Shown here piece by piece: positions 1 through 6,881 of a stretch of 8,830 bases of DNA. The notes beneath the pieces were generated by a model that did no database searches, was not told the origin of the DNA, and saw only the letters and a list, made by a program, of their open reading frames with translations. Each line of letters starts with the position of its first letter. The first letter of the stretch is position 1. Source of the stretch: Alphaproteobacteria bacterium (GTDB taxonomy: Bacteria > Pseudomonadota > Alphaproteobacteria > DAOWDM01); contig DAOWDM010000149.1 in the NCBI GenBank assembly GCA_030639035.1, forward strand, positions 1-8,830. Direction: 5' to 3'. Made by a program: the position numbers and the translations under genes.

Positions 1-1186
1 CTTCGTGCATACATATTCCTGAGAATGGGACTGAGAGGGTTTTTTCTAGTTTTGACCGCAAGTAATTTGCATTTAGAACGGCATCGGTTGAAGCTTGTTT
101 AATGCCGTCTTTTCCCATGCTCATTACGTAAGCTAATGCTTTTACTAGAACGGAAAATTGTCCGTGAAAGCCTTTCATTCTGCCGAAAGGTTTTGCATTT
201 GGGGCTTGCTCTGCGTTCTCAATCATTGTGAAGCCGTCTTTGCCGTGCATTACAAAAGGCAATGGGGCAAATTTTGCTAGTCTTTCGCTGAGGACGGTTG
301 GTCCTGCACCTGGTCCGCCTCCTCCGTGAGGGGTGGCAAAGGTTTTGTGCAGGTTGATGTGCATTGCGTCAGCTCCTAGCTTTGCAATGTTTACTCTGCC
401 CATAATTGCGTTGAAGTTCGCTCCGTCAAGATAGAAATAAGCTCCTGCTTCATGCAAAGAATCAGCTATTTCAATAACTTCTCTTTCAAACAAACCGCAA
501 GTGTTTGGATTTGTCAGCATTAAAGCAGCTACATCATGCCCTTTGCCGTTGCCAAGTCTTTCTTTCACAGCGGAAAGATCAACTCTGCCGTCTTGGGTAG
601 CAGCGATTGTTTCCAAAGAAAAGCCTGCAAGAACAGCCGTTGCTGGATTTGTTCCGTGAGCAGATTCTGGAATAAGAACAATAGGACGAGTTTCGCCTTT
701 GTCCTTTACGGCTGCATAAATAGCCGACATTCCGCAAAGCTCGCCATGAGCTCCAGCAGCAGGAGACATTGCAACAGCAGGCATTCCCGTAAGTTTTTTC
801 AACCATGCAGCAAGCGTGTCAATAAGCTCCAAAGCTCCTTGAACTGTGCTTTCTGGCTGGAAAGGGTGAACGTCTGCAAAACCTGCAAGCCTTGCCATGC
901 TTTCATTTATTCTTGGGTTGTACTTCATAGTACATGAGCCAAGCGGATAAAAGCCTGTATCAATGCTGTAGTTTTTCTGTGAAAGCTTGGTGTAATGACG
1001 CATTACTTGAGGTTCAGATAAACCAGATAAACCGATTTTGCCTTCACGTTTTAATCCGCCAAGTTTGTTGTTTACTGATTTTTCAGACTTTGCAAAATCA
1101 ACACCAGTCATGCCTTCAGAGCTTTGTTCAAAAATTAAAGGTTCTTCTATTAGAAGTCCGTGATTCCCTGAAATTGTGTCAGACAT
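1..1186 (-). CDS. gcvPB: Glycine dehydrogenase (decarboxylating) subunit 2, C-terminus cut by window edge
   Basis: This is the PLP-binding half of split P-protein. With GcvPA it decarboxylates glycine and passes the aminomethyl group to lipoylated GcvH in the cytoplasm. I translated the minus strand from the ATG at 1184-1186: 395 codons stay open to the left edge with no stop or frameshift. Landmarks include TGFYPLGSCTMKYNPR (residues about 77-92), SPAAGAHGE (141-149), ESAHGTNPA (174-182), LTNPNTCGLFE (224-234) and HINLHKTFATPHGGGGPG, in which K281 (codon 344-346) is the expected Schiff-base lysine. The visible end reads CMHE, a conserved late motif. Family members are usually about 480-500 residues, so about 90-100 are missing. 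The start overlaps the gcvPA stop as TAATG and has a perfect ribosome site. Identity is very secure. Confidence 0.96.
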   Translation of the reverse strand, partial: MSDTISGNHGLLIEEPLIFEQSSEGMTGVDFAKSEKSVNNKLGGLKREGKIGLSGLSEPQVMRHYTKLSQKNYSIDTGFYPLGSCTMKYNPRINESMARLAGFADVHPFQPESTVQGALELIDTLAAWLKKLTGMPAVAMSPAAGAHGELCGMSAIYAAVKDKGETRPIVLIPESAHGTNPATAVLAGFSLETIAATQDGRVDLSAVKERLGNGKGHDVAALMLTNPNTCGLFEREVIEIADSLHEAGAYFYLDGANFNAIMGRVNIAKLGADAMHINLHKTFATPHGGGGPGAGPTVLSERLAKFAPLPFVMHGKDGFTMIENAEQAPNAKPFGRMKGFHGQFSVLVKALAYVMSMGKDGIKQASTDAVLNANYLRSKLEKTLSVPFSGICMHE

Positions 1187-2544
1187 TACACGCCCTCCTT
1201 GATGATATTTGAAAGTTCAGAAACGAAACTGTCCATATCCTGCTCGGTATTGGTTTCAGTAGCAGCTACAAGCATCACGTTTCTAAGTTCAGGATATTTA
1301 GGGTAAAGCCTTGAAACTGGCACTCCACCGAAAATTTTGCGTTTAGCAAGAGCTTCAACAATTTTCCCTGCATCATCAGGAAGAATCACTGCAAACTCAT
1401 TAAAGAACGTGGAAGAAAGGACTTTCACACCGTCTACTTTTGCAAGTTTTTCTGAAAGAGTTACAGCCGTTTCGTGGTTGATTTCTGCTAACCTTGTAAA
1501 GCCTGTCTCGCCCAAAAGGCTCATGTGCATTGAATAAGCCAACGCCATAAGACCAGAGTTTGAACAAATATTAGATGTAGCTTTGCCACGCCTGATATGT
1601 TGCTCACGAGTTGACAGGGTAAGAACAAAGCCACGTTTGCCGTCCACGTCTTTTGTTTGACCAACAAATCTACCTGGCATTTGGCGAATGTATTTCTTTT
1701 TAACTGAAAGAAAACCTACAGCAGGACCTCCAAAGTTTAAGCCTCCTGCTAAAGACTGCCCTTCACAAACCACAATATCAGCGTCCATTTCTGCTGGAGA
1801 TTTTAACAATCCAAGAGAAAGAGTCTCAGTAATTACAATAACAAGCAGTGCTTTTACTGCATGACATGCTTCAGCTAGTGCGGAATAGTCTTTCAAATGA
1901 CCAAAGAAACTTGGAGTTTGAACTACAACACAAGCGGTTTCTTTATCAATTCTTCCGATAAGGTCTTCTGTATCATTTACATCAGGTGCAAGGGATTCAC
2001 ATTTTATATTGATTTGTTTTGTGAAATCTTTTGTTACTTCACTATAATGAGGGTGAAGTTTTCCTGATAGAATTGCTTTTTTACGCCTTGTAGCACGGCA
2101 AGCCATTGATACGGCTTCTGCACAAGCAGTTGCTCCGTCATACATGGAAGCGTTTGCAGCGTCCATTCCTGTAATCATGGCAACTTGTGTCTGGAACTCG
2201 AAAAGAGCTTGCAGAGTGCCTTGACTTACCTCTGGTTGATATGGAGTGTAAGCCGTTAAAAACTCACTCCGCTGAATCAGATGATCGACAGCGGTAGGAA
2301 TATGATGCCTGTATGTACCTGCTCCTAAAAAGCAAGGGACAGAACCAGCAGCAGTGTTTTTTCCTGCCATAGCGGAAAGCTCTCGCTCTACCTGCATTTC
2401 ACTTTTATGAGAAGGAAGAGTTATCTCAGACTCACTTATTATAGCTTTGGCAGGCACATCGGAGAATAAATCATCAGATGATTTAACACCGATAGTTGCA
2501 AGCATTTCCTGCCGATCAGCATCAGTCAGCGGTAAATAACGCAT
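1186..2544 (-). CDS. gcvPA: Glycine dehydrogenase (decarboxylating) subunit 1
   Basis: This is the first half of split P-protein (452 residues; the family is usually about 440-450). It has the PLP-enzyme fold without the PLP lysine and pairs with GcvPB to form the glycine-decarboxylating unit. Recognisable motifs are FLGAGTYRHHIP (72-83), TAYTPYQPEVSQGTLQALFE (98-117), ASMYDGATA (132-140), GRFVGQT (291-297) and the late RRGKATSNICSNS (318-330; the usual form is REKATSNICTN). The ATG at 2542-2544 shares one base with the gcvH stop (TAATG). It is preceded by AAGGA with 9 nt spacing inside gcvH. The gene looks intact, with no missing blocks. Confidence 0.96.
   Translation of the reverse strand: MRYLPLTDADRQEMLATIGVKSSDDLFSDVPAKAIISESEITLPSHKSEMQVERELSAMAGKNTAAGSVPCFLGAGTYRHHIPTAVDHLIQRSEFLTAYTPYQPEVSQGTLQALFEFQTQVAMITGMDAANASMYDGATACAEAVSMACRATRRKKAILSGKLHPHYSEVTKDFTKQINIKCESLAPDVNDTEDLIGRIDKETACVVVQTPSFFGHLKDYSALAEACHAVKALLVIVITETLSLGLLKSPAEMDADIVVCEGQSLAGGLNFGGPAVGFLSVKKKYIRQMPGRFVGQTKDVDGKRGFVLTLSTREQHIRRGKATSNICSNSGLMALAYSMHMSLLGETGFTRLAEINHETAVTLSEKLAKVDGVKVLSSTFFNEFAVILPDDAGKIVEALAKRKIFGGVPVSRLYPKYPELRNVMLVAATETNTEQDMDSFVSELSNIIKEGV
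1194..1200 (-). promoter_or_regulatory. Strong Shine-Dalgarno for gcvPB inside the gcvPA end
   Basis: On the minus strand the sequence reads AAGGAGG, then GCGTGTA, then ATG. This is a full anti-16S complement with 7 nt spacing. It lies within the last codons of gcvPA (Lys-Glu-Gly-Val-stop), and the stop and start share one base. It fixes the gcvPB start and suggests that the two subunits are made in similar amounts through reinitiation or fresh ribosome loading. Confidence 0.85.
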
Positions 2545-2915
2545 TAACCGTTTTCCTTTGCGTACTTAGCATATGCGTCTTTATCCATCAGGTTTTCAAG
2601 TTCGCTTTCATCAGAAAGTTTGATTTTGAAAATCCAGCCGTCAGCTTCTGGGGAAGAGTTAAGCATAGCAGGGTTGTCATCAAGGCTTTCATTTATCTCG
2701 ATAACTTCACCAGAAACAGGGGAGTATATTTCGCTTGCAGCCTTTACAGATTCTACAACAGCGATTTCATCACCTTTGGACTTTTCATCGTCAACTTCTG
2801 GAAGTTCTACAAAAACAATGTCGCCAAGCTGACCTTGTGCAAAATCAGTAATCCCGATTTTACCAACACCATTTTCAACTTCAATCCATTCATGAGCTTC
2901 AGTAAATTTTATCAT
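2544..2915 (-). CDS. gcvH: Glycine cleavage system H protein (lipoyl carrier)
   Basis: This is a small lipoyl-domain carrier (123 residues, normal for the family) that shuttles the methylamine group from P-protein to T-protein and hands the reduced lipoyl arm to dihydrolipoamide dehydrogenase, which is not in this window. Diagnostic sequence: the N-terminal FTEAHEWIEVE (4-14), GITDFAQGQLGDIVFVELPE (21-40) and EIAVVESVKAASEIYSPVSG (50-69). K58 in ESVKA is the lipoylation site. NPAMLNSSPEADGWIFKIK, near residues 81-99, is also typical. The ATG is supported by AAGGA with 9 nt spacing on the minus strand. It is separated from gcvT by 143 bp holding a palindromic repeat, but is fused by overlap to gcvPA downstream. 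Confidence 0.97.
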   Translation of the reverse strand: MIKFTEAHEWIEVENGVGKIGITDFAQGQLGDIVFVELPEVDDEKSKGDEIAVVESVKAASEIYSPVSGEVIEINESLDDNPAMLNSSPEADGWIFKIKLSDESELENLMDKDAYAKYAKENG

Positions 2916-2944
2916 TTTGTTTTGTCCTTTTTGTTTCTTAAATT

Positions 2945-3028
2945 GTCATCCTGAACTCGTTTCAGGATCTCCTTATTTATTTAACCGTCTAAAAAAGTAG
3001 ATGGATTCTGAATTAAATTCAGAATGAC
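2945..3028. repeat. Two-armed palindromic repeat (REP/BIME-like) between gcvT and gcvH
   Basis: The left arm, 2945-2969, begins GTCATCCTGAA and is itself a hairpin (TCCTGAA, 5-base loop, TTCAGGA). The right arm, 3004-3028, ends TTCAGAATGAC and is also a hairpin (ATTCTGAA, 5-base loop, TTCAGAAT). The right arm reverse-complemented matches the left arm at 19 of 25 positions, so the two are inverted copies separated by 34 bp. The pattern resembles widespread GTCATCC(T/C)GGA...GGATC-type interspersed repeats, including those common in alphaproteobacteria. It lies within a transcribed operon and could fold into RNA hairpins that affect gcvHPAPB levels. Only one copy occurs in this window, so its repetitive nature is inferred. 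Confidence 0.75.
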
Positions 3029-3058
3029 GAAGTGGGTTGGTTGACAACTATGCAAATT

Positions 3059-4156
3059 CTACCCTCTGTAATAACGTTGTTCTACGAAAGGGGTTGCGGC
3101 TACTTTTGCAGGGATTTCTTTTCCTCGTACCAGCAGTTTTAATTCTGTTCCTACTGCTGCCATGTCGGTTGGGACGTAGCCCATTGCTATTGGGCAGCCT
3201 ATTGTAGGTCCGAAACCGCCTGAGGTTATTTCTCCGATTTCCTGACCGTTCATGTTTAAGATTTTTGTGTGGGCTCGGGCAGGGGCTTTTCCTGTTGGAA
3301 TAATTCCTACACGTTTTCTTGTTACGCCTTCTTTTAGCTGTTTAAGAATTACGTTTGCACCAGGGAATCCGCCTTCTTCTTTTCTGCGTTTTCCTATTAC
3401 CCATTCAAGACTCGCTTCGATAGGAGTCGTTGTTGTGTCGATATCATTTCCGTATAAACATAAACCAGCTTCTAAACGCAAAGTATCTCTTGCACCTAGT
3501 CCAGCAGGAGCTACTTCTGGCTGTTCCAGTAAGAGTTTAGCGATTTTTTCCGCATGTTCTTCTGGTACTGAAATTTCAAAACCGTCTTCGCCTGTATAGC
3601 CTGCTCTTGCAACGAAACAGTCGATTCCACCGACTTTTATGCTTCTAAAGTCCATAAATACCATGCTTACACTTTCAGGAGCAATTCTAGCCATTGCAGT
3701 TTTTGCTTCTGGACCTTGTATTGCTATTAAAGAGCGGTTTGTGATTTCTGTTACTTCATAACCAACCAATTTTTCTTTCATGTATGCAATGTCTTCATTT
3801 TTACAAGCAGCATTTACTACAACAAAAAGATGGTCGCCCATGTTGCTGACCATAAGGTCATCAAGGATTCCACCATTGTCATTTGTGAAAATTGTATAGC
3901 GTTGTCTGCCCTCTTTTAATTTCAGATAAACACCTGGAACAAGAGTTTCAAGAGCCTTTGCGGGGTTTTCGCCTTTGATTGTAACCTGTCCCATATGGGA
4001 AACATCGAACAAAGCTGCCTTTTCACGGCATTGTTTATGCTCTGCAACAATTCCAGCTGTATATTGAACTGGCATTTCATATCCAGCAAAAGGAACCATT
4101 TTTCCACCTAGTTCTTTGTGCAGGTTATAAAGAGAAGTTTTTAAAGTCTCGCTCAC
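3059..4156 (-). CDS. gcvT: Glycine cleavage system T protein (aminomethyltransferase)
   Basis: GcvT takes the aminomethyl group from GcvH, releases ammonia and forms 5,10-methylene-tetrahydrofolate. At 365 residues it has the usual length. Key stretches are GGKMVPFAGYEMPVQY (17-32), LFDVSHMGQ (49-57), TNDNGGILDDLMV (91-103, including the conserved acidic pair D99-D100 near the folate and aminomethyl site), RAGYTGEDGFEIS in the middle, and the C-terminal TSGGFGPTIGCPIAMGYV typical of the last barrel domain. The start is GTG (4154-4156), with AGGAG 7 nt upstream on the minus strand. It is first in the gcv operon, directly behind its own promoter. No frame breaks were seen. gcvH follows after 143 bp. 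Confidence 0.97.
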   Translation of the reverse strand: MSETLKTSLYNLHKELGGKMVPFAGYEMPVQYTAGIVAEHKQCREKAALFDVSHMGQVTIKGENPAKALETLVPGVYLKLKEGRQRYTIFTNDNGGILDDLMVSNMGDHLFVVVNAACKNEDIAYMKEKLVGYEVTEITNRSLIAIQGPEAKTAMARIAPESVSMVFMDFRSIKVGGIDCFVARAGYTGEDGFEISVPEEHAEKIAKLLLEQPEVAPAGLGARDTLRLEAGLCLYGNDIDTTTTPIEASLEWVIGKRRKEEGGFPGANVILKQLKEGVTRKRVGIIPTGKAPARAHTKILNMNGQEIGEITSGGFGPTIGCPIAMGYVPTDMAAVGTELKLLVRGKEIPAKVAATPFVEQRYYRG

Positions 4157-4193
4157 AATTTGTCTCCTAAAACAATTTTAAAAAATCTATGTG

Positions 4194-4222
4194 ATTTTAG
4201 GATTCAATCTGTATTAGGTCAA
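4194..4222 (-). promoter_or_regulatory. Sigma70-type promoter for the gcv operon
   Basis: On the minus strand TTGACC (4217-4222) is followed by exactly 17 bases and then TAAAAT (4194-4199). Each box matches the consensus at five of six bases. Initiation would fall near 4187, giving a leader of about 30 nt to the gcvT GTG codon. That leader is too short for a glycine riboswitch. An inverted repeat, CCTAAAA...TTTTAGG (4166-4172 and 4195-4201), spans the -10 box and the ribosome site. It could be an operator or chance. The promoter sits just after the stop of the upstream metallopeptidase gene, with no clear terminator between. Confidence 0.7.
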
Positions 4223-4240
4223 CATTATTATATGTAAATA

Positions 4241-4957
4241 TCAGCCGTAACGATGAAGCTGTGAGCCGTTGGTTTTTAGCCATTGTTTTGATGTTTCCAT
4301 ATCAGGAACAAAACTTTTTGCAATTTCCCAAAAATCTTGCGAGTGATTCATTTCTGCTAAATGAGTAACTTCGTGGGCTATTACATAATTAAGAACATGC
4401 TCTGGAGCAAAAACGAGCCTCCATGAAAAAGAGATTCTCCCATTTGAAGAACAGCTTCCCCAACGTGAGCGGGTATCTCTTAAACTGATATGATTTACAG
4501 GCTTTCCTATTTGTTCTGCAAAAGCATGAACTCGTGGAATAATAGCTTTCCCTGCTTCTTTTTTGATGAAGTCTTTTACTCTGCGTGGAAGATGTTCAAT
4601 TTGTCCTGATACGTTGATTGCATCGTTTTCTATCCAAACACCACGTTTTGCTTCTGGTCGGTGTTTGATTACATAGTCATTTCCGATAAAAGGAAGGATT
4701 GCTCCATCAATAAATTCTTTTCGCTTAGGCAAAGAAGCAAGAGAACTGACAATCCAGTTTATATTTGAGTTAAGAAACTTCATTCCTTTTCTTTTTGAAG
4801 TTCTTTTAGGCAGAGTCAAAACAAGGCTGTCGGCTGTTGTATTGAACCTCATAGAAATACGTTTTGACCGTGCGTTTTTCCTGATATGAACTGGCAGCTC
4901 AATATCTCCAATGAGTATTTTTTCAATATCTGGAGTTTTTTTCTTTATTCCAATCAT
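4241..4957 (-). CDS. YgjP-like zinc metallopeptidase (DUF45/SprT-like)
   Basis: Predicted cytoplasmic zincin of 238 residues. The C-terminal half carries the family signature: TRSRWGSCSSNGRISFSWRL (162-181), then APEHVLNYVIAHEVTHLAEM (184-203). The HExxH zinc motif is H195-E196-V-T-H199, with E196 the expected catalytic base, and H205 in NHS is the likely third ligand, followed by FW. The N-terminal part (about 15-115) is a basic beta-rich region usual for the YgjP group, with no signal peptide or membrane segment. Substrates are not established for this family, so a peptidase role is inferred from the motif. Its ATG overlaps the preceding gene's stop by 4 bp (ATGA), which points to translational coupling. 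The gene ends 84 bp before gcvT. Confidence 0.88.
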   Translation of the reverse strand: MIGIKKKTPDIEKILIGDIELPVHIRKNARSKRISMRFNTTADSLVLTLPKRTSKRKGMKFLNSNINWIVSSLASLPKRKEFIDGAILPFIGNDYVIKHRPEAKRGVWIENDAINVSGQIEHLPRRVKDFIKKEAGKAIIPRVHAFAEQIGKPVNHISLRDTRSRWGSCSSNGRISFSWRLVFAPEHVLNYVIAHEVTHLAEMNHSQDFWEIAKSFVPDMETSKQWLKTNGSQLHRYG

Positions 4958-5454
4958 TTGTCATACCATTTGATGATATGCTTACTGTAGCTATCTATGT
5001 TTTCCTCGCTGACAGCACGTCCTAATATGGATTTTCCTTCTTTGTGAATAGTTGCCTTGTCTCCTGATATTAAATGATGCCATGAAGGCAGGTCTTTCCC
5101 TTTATATACCAGCCAGTAAGCACATGTTTTAGGCCACCATCGAGGTCTTTCTTTTAAAGTTTCAAGTGTAATTTTTACGCAATCTGGAACTATTTCAAAA
5201 CGGTTTTCATAGTTTTTACAGCGACATGTTTCAATATCAAGCATTTTGCAGGCTACATTAGTGAAAATAATTTTGTTTTTGAAAAAAAAATGATCAAGCT
5301 TATGCAAACAACACTTTCCGCAGCCATCACATAAAGCCTCCCATTCCTCAAGCGTCATTTCCTCAAGCTTTTTCAGTTTCCAGAACGATTCTGCTTGAGA
5401 TGGCTTGTTTTTGAAAAAAGAAGAAGTAATGTTGAACAATTTTTTCATTTTCAT
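4954..5454 (-). CDS. YcgN/UPF0260-family cysteine-rich protein, second copy
   Basis: The protein has 166 residues and the conserved pattern of the YcgN (YkgJ-like CxxCxxCC, putative metal-binding) family: FWKLKKLEEMTLEEWEALCD, then C42-x2-C45-GK-C48-C49, VAC69, TC77RC79KNY, VPDC92, TCAY (C111), LPSWHHL (122-128) and GRAVSE (145-150). The cysteine cluster could hold iron-sulfur or zinc, but the function is unknown. It is about 45-50% identical by eye to the gene immediately upstream, so it is a tandem paralogue. It has an extra lysine- and phenylalanine-rich N-terminus (1-20) and an insertion, DHFFFKNK, after the CC motif. The start could be the ATG at 5454 or the in-frame one at 5448; neither has a clear ribosome site. 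It lies 13 bp after the first copy and overlaps the metallopeptidase start. Confidence 0.85.
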   Translation of the reverse strand: MKMKKLFNITSSFFKNKPSQAESFWKLKKLEEMTLEEWEALCDGCGKCCLHKLDHFFFKNKIIFTNVACKMLDIETCRCKNYENRFEIVPDCVKITLETLKERPRWWPKTCAYWLVYKGKDLPSWHHLISGDKATIHKEGKSILGRAVSEENIDSYSKHIIKWYDK

Positions 5455-5467
5455 TTGCTGTTTTTAT

Positions 5468-5914
5468 TTAAAGGTCTTCCCAATTGACGGTAAACTCTTC
5501 TATATCACCTACAAAATCTTCGCTTATAGCCCTTCCTTTTACAGATACACCAGCTTCTTGAACTGCTTGAAAATCACCACACTTCAGATGATGCCATTCA
5601 GGCAGGTCTTCACCGTTAAAAATCAGCCTGTAAGCACACGTAATGGGAAGCCAGCCTATATTTTCAACCATTTCTGGCTTTAGCTGAATACAGTCAGGAA
5701 CAAAACGTTTGCGATTTTGATAGTTTTTGCACAGACCTGTTTCAGTATCAAGCAATGTGCAAGCAACACAGGTGAAAATAAAATCTCCGTCATCGTCTTC
5801 AATTTTTCGCAAGCAACATTTTCCGCAACGGTCGCAAAGAGCTTCCCATTCTTCCCGAGTCATTTCTTCTAAGCTTTTAGTCTGCCAAAAAGGCTTTTCT
5901 GTTTTTTCAGTCAT
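5468..5914 (-). CDS. YcgN/UPF0260-family cysteine-rich protein, first copy
   Basis: This is a 148-residue cytoplasmic protein. The beginning, KPFWQTKSLEEMTREEWEAL (7-26), followed by C27-x2-C30-GK-C33-C34, is the YcgN/UPF0260 hallmark. Further conserved points are C52 (VAC), C62, VPDC75, WLPITCAYRL with C93, LPEWHHL (104-110) and SVKGRAISED (124-133). Cysteines 49 and 112 are not shared with the neighbouring copy. The eight cysteines common to both copies suggest a metal or cluster site; this is family inference and the biochemical role is unknown. The length fits the family (about 145-155). It starts 4 bp after the AIM24-type gene, with a weak AGG upstream, so it is probably co-transcribed. 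Confidence 0.88.
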   Translation of the reverse strand: MTEKTEKPFWQTKSLEEMTREEWEALCDRCGKCCLRKIEDDDGDFIFTCVACTLLDTETGLCKNYQNRKRFVPDCIQLKPEMVENIGWLPITCAYRLIFNGEDLPEWHHLKCGDFQAVQEAGVSVKGRAISEDFVGDIEEFTVNWEDL

Positions 5915-5918
5915 AATA

Positions 5919-6857
5919 TTATCTACCTACAGGCTTGCCTTTAAGCTGAGGAGCTGATGCCAGCATACGCCCTGCAAGTCGTGAAAACGGCAAAGACTGA
6001 AGCCATACTGTCCCAGCTCCTCTTAATTTAGCAAGGAAAACGCCTTCTCCTCCGAATAATTGAGACTTGATACCTCCTGCCATGACCATATCGAAATCGA
6101 CGTCTTTTGTCATAGCTACAATACAGCCTGTATCTACATCAAGCTCTTCTCCTGCGGAAAGATGACGCTCATAAATAGTACCGCCTGCATGAACAAAAAC
6201 CATTCCGTCCCCTTCAAGCTTTTGCATTACAAAGCCTTCGCCACCGAACAGCCCTGTAAGGATTCTACGCTGGAAGTGAATACCTATAGACACTCCTCTT
6301 GCTGCACAAAGAAAACTGTCTTTTTGACAAATCAGCGTACCGCCAACATTTGGCAGAGTTATTGGAATAATTTTCCCTGGATATGGTGCGGCAAAAGCAA
6401 CTTTGGATTTTCCATAACCACGATGGGTAAAAGCTGTGATAAATGCACTTTCTCCTGTAATGACTCTTCGTCCGACTCCAAGTAGTTTGCTGACCAAGCC
6501 TTTATCACTACCATCACCAAGCAAAGCTGTCATTTCTATGTCCGAATCTTTATACATTAAAGCACCAGCTTCGGCTACAGCTGTTTCATCAGGATCAAGC
6601 TCTATTTCAACGAACTGCATGTCATCGCCATAAATATCGTAATCGATTTCATCAGAGGATATATTTGCAGTCGGGGGAGGGGCTACTCTGCCCTTTGGAA
6701 TATTACGTAATTCGTGAATTTTACTAACCTGAGTCCACTCTGCCATACCTTCACGCCAAGCAAGACTGTCTGGATTGATTCGAGCAAAAGCGACTGCTTT
6801 GTCATGAGGCATAGCCCCAATATTTTCCCCATCTTTAGCAAAATGCCATAATCCCAT
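5919..6857 (-). CDS. GYF_2-AIM24 (TIGR00266 family) protein
   Basis: The protein has 312 residues in two parts. Residues 2-50 (LWHFAKDGENIG..., then WREGMAEWTQVSKIHEL) look like a GYF_2 domain, a small peptide-binding or adaptor fold. A Pro-rich linker follows (about 54-66). Residues about 76-295 match the AIM24/TIGR00266 beta-sandwich: EAGALMYKDSDIEMTALLGDG (first part, 96-115), GYGKSKVAFAAPYPGKIIP, and two internal repeats, GLFGGEGFVMQKLEGDGMVF (202-221) and QLFGGEGVFLAKLRGAGTVW (267-285). No signal peptide or membrane helix is visible. The biochemical function of the family is not established. The ATG is preceded by AAGGGA on the minus strand. It heads the four-gene group with both YcgN copies and the metallopeptidase. 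No convincing promoter was found upstream on this strand. Confidence 0.87.
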   Translation of the reverse strand: MGLWHFAKDGENIGAMPHDKAVAFARINPDSLAWREGMAEWTQVSKIHELRNIPKGRVAPPPTANISSDEIDYDIYGDDMQFVEIELDPDETAVAEAGALMYKDSDIEMTALLGDGSDKGLVSKLLGVGRRVITGESAFITAFTHRGYGKSKVAFAAPYPGKIIPITLPNVGGTLICQKDSFLCAARGVSIGIHFQRRILTGLFGGEGFVMQKLEGDGMVFVHAGGTIYERHLSAGEELDVDTGCIVAMTKDVDFDMVMAGGIKSQLFGGEGVFLAKLRGAGTVWLQSLPFSRLAGRMLASAPQLKGKPVGR

Positions 6858-6881
6858 TTGACCAGTTCCCTTTGTTTAATA

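Noticed and set aside
536..1212. Two plus-strand open frames (536-937 and 934-1212) opposite gcvPB.
   Set aside because: Both are antisense to a continuous, motif-rich gcvPB frame, have low-complexity compositions rich in Cys and Ser, and match no family; they are shadows.
2496..2954. Plus-strand frame of 152 codons covering gcvH and the repeat.
   Set aside because: It is antisense to gcvH, whose lipoyl motif is clear. The hydrophobic Phe-rich product is typical of reading an AT-rich gene backwards.
2945..3028. Interpreting the hairpins as a rho-independent terminator after gcvT.
   Set aside because: On the minus strand the T run comes about 8 nt after an AT-rich stem rather than directly at its foot, and a second hairpin follows close to the gcvH ribosome site. 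The double inverted arrangement fits a repeat element better.
4157..4240. Glycine riboswitch upstream of gcvT.
   Set aside because: The gap is only 84 bp and the predicted leader about 30 nt; there is no room for even one aptamer, and no typical conserved core was seen.
6060..6485. Plus-strand frame of 141 codons opposite the AIM24-type gene.
   Set aside because: It is antisense to a well-supported gene, with no ribosome site and no recognisable domain.
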